A stretch of DNA of 64,000 nucleotides, from NCBI GenBank assembly GCA_022820825.1, contig JAJEEU010000065.1, positions 1 through 64,000 of the forward strand. Direction: 5' to 3'. Of the stretch, positions 8,502 through 14,233 are shown piece after piece. How positions within the stretch are numbered: the stretch's first letter is position 1; every line of letters starts with the position of its first letter. Below the pieces are notes generated by a model. It was not told the DNA's origin and did not search any database. It saw only the letters and a program-made list of their open reading frames with translations. The translations under genes were made by a program, and so were the position numbers. The DNA is from Vicinamibacteria bacterium (GTDB lineage: Bacteria > Acidobacteriota > Vicinamibacteria > Vicinamibacterales > UBA8438).

Positions 8502-10409
8502 CTATGGCGCACGGACGTTCGGCGCGACCTGCAGCACGAGTTGCGATGGGTGCTCCGCGTCGTGCAGGACGCGCTGGCTGGCGGTCTGCATCTCGGCGCT
8601 CTCCCCGAACGGCGCCGCGGTGTTCAGGTTGCGGTCGAAGTGCGGGAAGTTCGACGAGCTGATCTCCAGCCGGATGCGATGGCCGCGCTGGAACACCGTG
8701 GCGGTGAAGCCGAGGTCGATCGTGAACTCGCGCGCGGCGCCCGGCGTGAGCCACGACTGCCGGTGCTCGGAGTTGCGGTAGCGCGCGCGGATGATGCCCT
8801 CCGACACGTTGTGGGCGTAGCCGTCGTGGTGCACGTCGACCAGCTTGGCCGTGAAATCCGTGTCCGGCGCGGATGACGACGCCCACAGGTTGACGCGCAC
8901 CGGCCCGATCACGGTCAGGTCCTCTTCGAGCGGCGCGCTGGTGTATACCAGCACGTCGCCGCGCTGCTCCACCTCGCGCTGGTCGAACGCGCCGGACGCC
9001 AGCATGTCGTTCCTGCAGCACATGTTGCCGCCCACCGTGGGGACCGGGTCCGCGGGGTCGTAGACGTACTCGTCGGCGCGGCCGCGGGGGCCGTCCGCGC
9101 TGAGCACGCCGTCGCCGGCGGCCGTGTTGGCGTTGCCGCCGCTGGCCAGGTAGAGGCGCGTCTCCTCGGCGTCCGGCAGCGGGAACTCGTCGGCTTCCAG
9201 CCAGAACCCGCCGCCCTCCGTGCCCTCGCTGGGCGGCACCATCACGAACAGCCGCACTGGGGGATCGTCCGCCACCCCGTTGTCGATGCCCTTCAGCCAG
9301 TAGTCGAACCAGCGTGCCCAGGCCGCGTTGTTGTCGAACGCGTTATCGGGGCCGAAGTCGATGTCGCCCGCCGCGGTGTCGGCGGGGCAGGCATGGCACA
9401 GCGCGCGCATGACGAGCTGCGTGCCGTTGCGCGCCGCGTCCGAGCCGCCCGCCGCGCGCATCCCCATGAAGTTGCGGATCGTGCCCTCCTGGAAGATGTC
9501 GTACCAGCCGCCGGTGATGAACGCCGGCACCCGGATGCGCGGGTATTTCGTCTCGACGTCCATGGCGGCCCAGTAGTCGTCGTAGCCCGGCCGAGCCAGC
9601 CACTCGTCGCAGTAGGCGGCGATATTGCCGTCGCGCCGGAACCCGTCGAACTCCTTCAGCGGCAATTGCCAGAGCCAGTCGTCGAGCAGCTTCTCGCGGC
9701 CCTCGGCGACGAACGCCTCGACTTCCTGCAGCACCTGGTCCTGCGGCATGCCGGCCGCCTCCAGCCGCCGCTGCAGCGTGTCCGGCGCCAGGGTCTGGGC
9801 CGTCCAGCTCTGCGCGAACCACAGGTCGAACGCGCCGCCCTGGTACGTCCAGCCCTGGAGGTAGTCCGACGAGCTGTAGTGCGGCGCGATGGCCACCAGG
9901 TGCGGCGGGGCGCCTATTGCCGCCTGCCACTGCGTCAGGCCCACGTAGGAGCCGCCCATCATGCCCACCCTGCCGTTGGACCACGGTTGGACTGCGGCCC
10001 ACTCGACCGCGTCGTAGCCGTCGCGCGCCTCCTGCCGCATGGCATCGAACTCGCCCTCGGAGCGGTAGCGCCCGCGCGAGTCCTGGTTGAGGGTGGCGAA
10101 GCCCCGCTCGGCGAAGTAACGGCCATTGGCCGCGTCGCAGTCGCTGCCGGCGTCGGGAGATCGGCGGTTGTACGGCGTGCGCTGCAGGATGACCGGGAAC
10201 GGCCCGTCGCCCGCGGGCAGGTACACCTCGGTCGCCAGGTTGATGCCGTCCCGCATCGGGGCCTGCACGACCGTGCACGACACGCCGTCCGCGCCGGCGT
10301 CGCCCGCGGCTTCGTATCCCGAGCCCGAGCAGGCGGCCGCACCCAACCCGAGCACCAGGGCCGCCGCCGCGGCCAGCATCACGCGACCGTCACCGCGCTG
10401 CATATGCAT
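8502..10409 (-). CDS. CocE/NonD-family (S15-type) hydrolase, lipoprotein
   Basis: A 635-residue alpha/beta hydrolase of the CocE/X-Pro dipeptidyl-peptidase family, which cleaves esters or amides of small substrates. The N-terminus ends in a lipobox-like GLGAAAC, suggesting lipid anchoring. The nucleophile elbow GGSYVGLTQW (G-x-S-Y-x-G) lies near residue 155, the FITGGWYDIFQEG segment is the family's Asp region, and the C-terminal jelly-roll (TEGGGFWLEADEFPLP...RIRLEISSSNFPHFDRN) is the usual PepX_C domain. ATG was chosen with GGGGAGG five bases upstream; a second ATG follows two codons later. Intact and of normal length. Substrate unknown. Confidence 0.86.
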   Translation of the reverse strand: MHMQRGDGRVMLAAAAALVLGLGAAACSGSGYEAAGDAGADGVSCTVVQAPMRDGINLATEVYLPAGDGPFPVILQRTPYNRRSPDAGSDCDAANGRYFAERGFATLNQDSRGRYRSEGEFDAMRQEARDGYDAVEWAAVQPWSNGRVGMMGGSYVGLTQWQAAIGAPPHLVAIAPHYSSSDYLQGWTYQGGAFDLWFAQSWTAQTLAPDTLQRRLEAAGMPQDQVLQEVEAFVAEGREKLLDDWLWQLPLKEFDGFRRDGNIAAYCDEWLARPGYDDYWAAMDVETKYPRIRVPAFITGGWYDIFQEGTIRNFMGMRAAGGSDAARNGTQLVMRALCHACPADTAAGDIDFGPDNAFDNNAAWARWFDYWLKGIDNGVADDPPVRLFVMVPPSEGTEGGGFWLEADEFPLPDAEETRLYLASGGNANTAAGDGVLSADGPRGRADEYVYDPADPVPTVGGNMCCRNDMLASGAFDQREVEQRGDVLVYTSAPLEEDLTVIGPVRVNLWASSSAPDTDFTAKLVDVHHDGYAHNVSEGIIRARYRNSEHRQSWLTPGAAREFTIDLGFTATVFQRGHRIRLEISSSNFPHFDRNLNTAAPFGESAEMQTASQRVLHDAEHPSQLVLQVAPNVRAP

Positions 10410-10477
10410 CTTGCCTCCCCCTGCCGGTGGTTTCCGGAGACGCCAGTTTACTCCTGCAGCGTTCAGGAGGTGACTGC

Positions 10478-10503
10478 ACGGCGGCGGCGCGCGCCGCCGC
10501 CGT
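10478..10503. repeat. 26-base perfect palindrome in a divergent gap
   Basis: Bases 10478-10503 are a perfect 26-base palindrome (ACGGCGGCGGCG followed by its exact complement, centred on GCGCGC). It lies between the leftward CocE-type hydrolase and the rightward small membrane protein gene. It could be an operator or a cruciform/hairpin. GCC-type composition makes some self-complementarity expected, but not over 26 bases without a mismatch. Confidence 0.45.
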
Positions 10504-10565
10504 CGCGTCAGGTAGACTCACGGCCGCACCATGGTCCAGGTGTCGTTTCGAGAGGAGCCGCGCGG

Positions 10566-11006
10566 GTGACGCGCGCCGCAATCGCCGTCCCGGTAATGGC
10601 GCTGGTGTGGGCGGGCGTTACCATCGGCGGGTCGCTGATCGCGGCGCCCGCCAAGTTCGCCGCGCCGTCGCTCGACCTGCGGACGGCGCTGGAGGTGGGC
10701 CACGAGCAGTTCTTCTGGATCTGGATCGCCGAGCGCCTGTTGTGCGCAGCCCTGATTGGCGCGCTTGTCTTCGGCCCGCGCGTTGCGCGCTGGTGGCTGG
10801 CCGCGCCGATCCTCGTCTTCGCCCTGCAGCAGCTCGTCCTTGTGCCCCTCCTCGACGCGCGGACGATGCGCATCATCGCCGGGGAGACCGTCCCGGACAG
10901 CCGCCTGCACCTGGTGTTTGCCGTGCTCGAGTTCGTGAAGGTCGCCGCCCTCGTCGCCGCTGGCATCGCCGCGCTGCGCACCGCGCCTCGGGAAGCGCGT
11001 GCCTGA
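10566..11006 (+). CDS. Small integral membrane protein (four predicted helices)
   Basis: A 146-residue hydrophobic protein with about four membrane segments: AIAVPVMALVWAGVTIGGSLIA, FWIWIAERLLCAALIGALVFG, WWLAAPILVFALQQLVLVPLL and LVFAVLEFVKVAALVAAGIAAL. The loops carry few charges. I do not recognise a named family; the arrangement recalls small DUF4149/TMEM205-like membrane proteins, but I cannot confirm that. The GTG start was chosen because AGAGGAG precedes it at normal spacing and the first helix follows directly. It stands alone, convergent with the TOPRIM-like gene. Confidence 0.62.
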   Translation: MTRAAIAVPVMALVWAGVTIGGSLIAAPAKFAAPSLDLRTALEVGHEQFFWIWIAERLLCAALIGALVFGPRVARWWLAAPILVFALQQLVLVPLLDARTMRIIAGETVPDSRLHLVFAVLEFVKVAALVAAGIAALRTAPREARA

Positions 11007-11038
11007 GATACCGCTTCAGGCGTCCGTCCACGTAGCGG

Positions 11039-11584
11039 TTAGAGACCGAGAATATCCAGAAGCCTTCTCAATTCCGGGTCGTACCGCGCAGCTCGCCGCA
11101 CATCTTCCAGCTTGAAGCGCTGCTTCAACTGTTCCACTGTCGGCGGTTTGCGGTACTCGGGCCACAGCCTCCGCAGCTCTCCTTCTGCGCCGGCTGCAGC
11201 GACCCGCCGCTGTTCCTGGCTCCCATGGAATCTGAGCAGCAGCCCCTCCGGATTGGGTTCCTGATAAACGATCTCGAGACGCGCCCTGGCAGCCAGAGCG
11301 GGTGCGTCCCGGCCTGCCAGACGATCCTCCTCGACCCGATCCCGGTCCAACAACACAAGCGTGTGTTCGAACTCCTTCCTGCCAGCATGACGTTCGAGGC
11401 GGCGGCGGGCGTGTTCGACGACCGCGTAGGAATCGCCGCCGGCGCCCGGCCGGATGTCGAGGTGCACGCGGAGTCCGGCTTCGTCGCAGCTCCACTGGAG
11501 AAATCCGGCGAGGGCTCTGTCACTATCGCCTTCGACACCGACATAGATCGCGCGTCGCCGCTCGATCCGATGTAGCCGCCGCAT
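11039..11584 (-). CDS. TOPRIM/RloB-like nuclease partner of the adjacent ATPase
   Basis: A 181-residue protein. The start IYVGVEGDSDRALAGFL has the acidic 'vEG-x-x-D/E' strand-loop of RloB/TOPRIM-like nucleases (Glu18), and TLVLLDRDRVEED supplies the D-x-D pair (Asp80, Asp82). These are the metal-binding residues expected of the fold. The remainder is charged and helical. It begins six bases after the stop of an ABC-type ATPase, so the two are one operon. Pairs of AAA15/21-type ATPases with TOPRIM or RloB proteins (RloAB, PARIS, OLD-like) act in phage defence by cutting nucleic acid or triggering abortive infection. The fold call is moderate; the defence role is inference from context. Confidence 0.62.
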   Translation of the reverse strand: MRRLHRIERRRAIYVGVEGDSDRALAGFLQWSCDEAGLRVHLDIRPGAGGDSYAVVEHARRRLERHAGRKEFEHTLVLLDRDRVEEDRLAGRDAPALAARARLEIVYQEPNPEGLLLRFHGSQEQRRVAAAGAEGELRRLWPEYRKPPTVEQLKQRFKLEDVRRAARYDPELRRLLDILGL

Positions 11585-11590
11585 CGCCGG

Positions 11591-12805
11591 TCAGCCGATG
11601 CGGGGAATGCCACCGAGCACGCCCGCCCGGTACTTGGGGTAGAGGCGGGTGTCGCGGCGCAGGCCGTGAATATCCTGGGCGCCGTGCACGCGGGTTGCGC
11701 CGCTGTCGTCCTTCTCGACGATGAAGACCTCTTCCTTCTCAAGGTCATCGAGCAAGCCGACGTTGTGGGAGGTTACGAGCAGTTGAGCGGCGTGCGGGTT
11801 GCGTTCTGGCGAGCGGAACCAACGCAGTATCTCGCCGACGATGTCCACGTGAAAGTCTCCGTCCAGGTCGTCCAGAACGGCCAGCCCGGTAGCCTTGAGC
11901 GCGAAGTAGATCTGCGGCAGGACATGGATTAGCCGCTTCGTACCGCTGGACTCGAACTGGAGGTGGACCGGCGCATCGAGTCCCTGATGATCGAACAAGA
12001 TCATTTTCTGGCCGCCGTTACCGCCAGCAATTCGCAAGTCGTGAATTCCCAGATCGCTGCATTGGATCTGCATCTTGATCCACTTCGTCAGTTCAGGGTC
12101 CTTCATGAGCGCGTCTGCGACCATGTCGGTGGAGGGTGTCCACGTGTCGTGGAAGATGACGTTGGTCGAAGACTGCAAGCTCTGGAGCCAGCCTGCGATG
12201 CGTTGCGCCAGAGTGACGTTGAGCATTGCGAGGGTTGGCAGCACCGCTGCGTCTGCGCGCACGGCCTTCAACCGTTCGTCGCGCGCACTCAGACCGAAGT
12301 CGCGGGCGACGTAAATCGGCGTGCCCGGTCCTTGCCGTTCGAAGAGGCGCCGCGGCCGCCCCTTCGGAAAATGGCTCAATGACTCATGATGGAACGTCGC
12401 GGACCTACCGGACTGCAGATTCGTACGATCCACGACGATCTCGTAACGGAACAGTTCCGGATCCTGGTTCCACAAGGGGCCGCTCGTCTCGAATTCGAGA
12501 CGAGCTCGAAGCGGTTCGCCACGCGTCTGCTCGGAGAGAAATGGAAGCAGGGACTTGAGCCTGTCGTGCTCGGTGGCAAACGGGAAACACGCGATGCGCA
12601 GCGTCTCGACCAGGGCTCGCAGCAGCGTGGTCTTGCCCGCTCCGTTCGGTCCCACGAGAACCGCGACGGCAGGGAGGCGGACGTCCGGCCTGACCGCGCT
12701 GCGGCGGAAGCTCGGCAGGTCGGGTGCAGTGCCGGGGATGCGCAGGTCGAGCTCTGCCTCCTCACGTATCGAGTAGTAGTTCGCCACCGAGAATCGGTGA
12801 ATCAT
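11591..12805 (-). CDS. AAA15/AAA21-type ABC ATPase (OLD/RloA-like)
   Basis: A 404-residue SMC/ABC-like ATPase. MIHRFSVANYYSIREEAELDL is the classic opening of AAA15/AAA21 proteins ('l-x-x-F-x-N-f-x-S-f'). Walker A GPNGAGKT is at 52-59, the signature ESSGTKRL at 285-292, Walker B LAVLDDLD at 307-314 and the H-loop TSHN at 345-348. In Walker B the usual catalytic D-E reads D-D, which may lower or alter hydrolysis. The ATG was preferred to a TTG nine codons upstream because the family N-terminus begins there. It is the first gene of a two-gene operon with a TOPRIM/RloB-like protein, with an extended -10 about 40 bases upstream. Confidence 0.82.
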   Translation of the reverse strand: MIHRFSVANYYSIREEAELDLRIPGTAPDLPSFRRSAVRPDVRLPAVAVLVGPNGAGKTTLLRALVETLRIACFPFATEHDRLKSLLPFLSEQTRGEPLRARLEFETSGPLWNQDPELFRYEIVVDRTNLQSGRSATFHHESLSHFPKGRPRRLFERQGPGTPIYVARDFGLSARDERLKAVRADAAVLPTLAMLNVTLAQRIAGWLQSLQSSTNVIFHDTWTPSTDMVADALMKDPELTKWIKMQIQCSDLGIHDLRIAGGNGGQKMILFDHQGLDAPVHLQFESSGTKRLIHVLPQIYFALKATGLAVLDDLDGDFHVDIVGEILRWFRSPERNPHAAQLLVTSHNVGLLDDLEKEEVFIVEKDDSGATRVHGAQDIHGLRRDTRLYPKYRAGVLGGIPRIG

Positions 12806-12843
12806 GCGCCCAGGATAACAATTCTTCGTCAACTATGCGATTT

Positions 12844-12852
12844 AATATATCA
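12844..12852 (-). promoter_or_regulatory. Extended -10 (TGATATATT) for the ATPase/TOPRIM operon
   Basis: On the minus strand TGA precedes TATATT in a locally AT-rich patch, giving an extended -10 that does not need a -35. It leaves a leader of roughly 30 bases before the ATPase ATG. Confidence 0.45.
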
Positions 12853-12914
12853 ACAGCGACCTGCTTTCGCTGACTTGGGCGCCCGTGTAACGTTGCTCCG
12901 CACAACACCTGCGC

Positions 12915-12983
12915 ACATCCCGCGCCACGCCACGTGGCCGCCGTCCAAGCCCGCAAGTTGACATCCGGCGCGGGATGTCCAAC
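12915..12983. ncRNA. Candidate switch: mutually exclusive stems
   Basis: Bases 12915-12926 (ACATCCCGCGCC) are perfectly complementary to 12967-12978 (GGCGCGGGATGT). The 3' part of that second segment (12973-12978) also pairs locally with 12961-12966 (ACATCC/GGATGT), and the stem extends outwards through GTTG 12957-12960 and CAAC 12980-12983 with one bulged C. Only one of the two structures can form at a time, which is the logic of an attenuator or riboswitch-like element. There is no adjacent gene start to control, and I cannot tell which strand is transcribed. Confidence 0.35.
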
Positions 12984-13090
12984 CATGAGCAAGACAGAGG
13001 TTCCGTGCATGACACGGCGGTTGCCGACAGGCTTGGGCGGCCCGGCGGCCGGGCGGGTTGGGACCCGCCGCTTGTGCTACTCGCCCTGCG

Positions 13091-13103
13091 AAGGAGGTGA
13101 TCC
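13091..13103 (+). promoter_or_regulatory. Perfect 13-nt complement to the 16S rRNA 3' tail
   Basis: AAGGAGGTGATCC is the exact complement of the conserved 16S tail GGATCACCTCCTT. Ordinary genes in this window use four to seven pairing bases. GTG follows seven bases after AGGAGG. Either this is an exceptionally strong ribosome-binding site or the RNA is meant to pair with the 30S subunit for another reason. Confidence 0.5.
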
Positions 13104-13104
13104 T

Positions 13105-13149
13105 GTGGAAGACCATAGTACGGGCTCTGCGGAGGTGGCGTCCTCGTAG
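13105..13149 (+). CDS. 14-codon frame behind the extreme ribosome site (possible leader peptide)
   Basis: GTG at ideal distance from the 13-nt ribosome site opens a frame encoding VEDHSTGSAEVASS and ends in TAG. A second frame begins with a GTG inside the ribosome site itself (13097) and runs 33 codons to 13198 with an Arg/Trp-rich start (WKTIVRALRRWRPRR). Neither resembles a protein I know. The spacing favours the 14-codon frame. It could be a leader peptide for the surrounding structured RNA, or the ribosome site may not serve translation at all. Confidence 0.25.
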   Translation: MEDHSTGSAEVASS

Positions 13150-13367
13150 GGGACTCCGGCACTCTGGCGGTGCCGTGGCGACCCCGCAAGCGGGGTAACC
13201 CAACGCCGCCGCCGCAGACCGGTGAGCGCCCCGGTCCCTGGCAGTCCGTGACCGCGGCCCCGCGGGGTCAGGCAACGGATTTCCGGCGGATCGGGGCGCT
13301 TTCCTTTTGTGCGCATGCGCCGCCGGACGGACCGCGCGAGCGGGCCGGTCCGGTGGCCGCCACTGAC

Positions 13368-13376
13368 TGATATACT
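13368..13376 (+). promoter_or_regulatory. Extended -10 (TGATATACT) for the DUF4159-BatA operon
   Basis: TGA followed by TATACT is a good extended -10 (consensus TGnTATAAT), with the next start codon 25 bases on. There is no -35 match at 17 bases, which extended -10 promoters do not require. It would drive the long operon that begins at 13401. Confidence 0.5.
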
Positions 13377-13400
13377 GCGGCCTGTTCCCAAAGGCAGCTC

Positions 13401-14201
13401 GTGCGGCCATCAGGCATCGTACCGATCGCTCTGCTCATCGTGTCGCTGGCCATGTCGGCTTTCGGCGGGCTGCGGGCCGCGCCGCAGCAGCCGGAGTCCG
13501 ACTTCCGCAGCCTCATCGAGCAGCGCCGGCCTTCGCTCAAGCGGCCCGGCGGCCCCAGCGAGTTCTATTTCACGCGCGGCGTCTACTCTTCCGGATGGCG
13601 GTGGGCCTCGTGGGCTACCGACTATCCCAAGGCGGACCGCCAGTTCATGCTTGCGGTCAACAGCCTGATCGACATCAGCGCGGCCGAGCACGAGAACGCC
13701 GTCCGCCTGAACGACCCGGAGATCCGGCGCTACCCGTTCCTCTACGCGCTCGAGGTGGGGAACATGGCGCTGACCGCCTCCGAGGCGGCCGGGCTGCGCG
13801 ACTACCTGCTGGCGGGCGGCTTTCTCGTCATCGACGACTTCTGGGGTTCCTGGGAGTGGGCGAACTTCGAGCGGGAAATCCGCCGCGTGCTGCCGCACCA
13901 CCGGATCGTGGAGGTGCCGCTGACCCACCCGATCTTCAACGCCGTATACCGGATTGACGAAGTCCTGCAGGTGCCGGCCATCGGCAACCACTGGGCGGGG
14001 CGGACCTGGGAGGGTGACGGTTTCGTGCCGCACGTCCGCGGTATCTTCGACGAGGACGGCCGGCTGATGGTGATCATCAACTGGAACACCGACCTGGGAG
14101 ACGCCTGGGAGTGGTTCGAGCGCCCGGAGTATCCATTGATGTACTCCAGCTTTGCCGTGCAGATGGGAGTCAACTTCATCGTGTATGCGATGAGCCATTG
14201 A
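13401..14201 (+). CDS. DUF4159 domain protein, exported (copy 1)
   Basis: A 266-residue protein with an N-terminal signal (IVPIALLIVSLAMSAFGGLRA) and a DUF4159 domain. Typical features are FYFTRGVYSSG, YPFLYALEVGNMALT, LRDYLLAGGFLVIDDFWGS and the C-terminal FAVQMGVNFIVYAMSH. DUF4159 adopts a glutamine-amidotransferase-like fold without known catalysis and commonly accompanies MoxR/BatA genes in Acidobacteriota, Planctomycetes and relatives. It is the first gene of an eight-gene operon and has a close relative three genes downstream. GTG start with a weak AAAGG upstream. Function unknown; an envelope-located partner of the vWA proteins is likely. Confidence 0.84.
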   Translation: MRPSGIVPIALLIVSLAMSAFGGLRAAPQQPESDFRSLIEQRRPSLKRPGGPSEFYFTRGVYSSGWRWASWATDYPKADRQFMLAVNSLIDISAAEHENAVRLNDPEIRRYPFLYALEVGNMALTASEAAGLRDYLLAGGFLVIDDFWGSWEWANFEREIRRVLPHHRIVEVPLTHPIFNAVYRIDEVLQVPAIGNHWAGRTWEGDGFVPHVRGIFDEDGRLMVIINWNTDLGDAWEWFERPEYPLMYSSFAVQMGVNFIVYAMSH

Positions 14202-14233
14202 GCCGCCGGCGCGCGCGGCGTGGTTGAGACATC

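Larger units (their letters stand above)
13041..13270 (+). ncRNA. Candidate structured RNA: run of five hairpins
   Basis: The segments fold as CCCGG/CCGGG (13041-13053), GGCGGGT/ACCCGCC (13052-13069), CGGCAC/GTGCCG (13157-13175), ACCCCGC/GCGGGGT (13181-13196), GACCGG/CCGGTC (13217-13236) and a bulged TGACCGCGG/CCGC..GGTCA (13249-13270). The first two share two bases, so at most five or so form together. I compared it by eye with RNase P RNA, SRP RNA, tmRNA and the common riboswitches and saw none of their conserved cores. High GC makes stems common, so the structure is suggestive rather than proven. The strand is assumed from the ribosome site inside it. Confidence 0.35.
12806..13400. other. 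595-base gap with two promoters and a chain of RNA-like stems
   Basis: No ordinary protein gene is supported. The gap contains extended -10 elements facing outwards at each end (for the ATPase and for the DUF4159 operon), a pair of mutually exclusive stems at 12915-12983, a run of five hairpins from 13041 to 13270, and a very strong ribosome-binding sequence at 13091-13103 followed by a 14-codon frame. The individual parts are listed separately. Confidence 0.6.

Noticed and set aside
13077-13103. Possible 16S rRNA remnant on the minus strand (GGATCACCTCCTT)
   Set aside because: Only the 13-base tail matches. The bases before it (CTTCCACA) do not resemble the conserved helix 45/tail region of 16S rRNA, so a pseudogene is unlikely.
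13041-13270. RNase P RNA, SRP RNA, tmRNA or a known riboswitch
   Set aside because: None of the conserved core strings of these RNAs could be found by eye on either strand. A covariance-model search would be needed to exclude a diverged form.
12850-13410. Minus-strand frames across the structured gap (up to about 185 codons)
   Set aside because: They have no family motif, Arg/Pro/Ala-rich composition and no ribosome site, so I treat the gap as non-coding or containing only the short frame on the plus strand.
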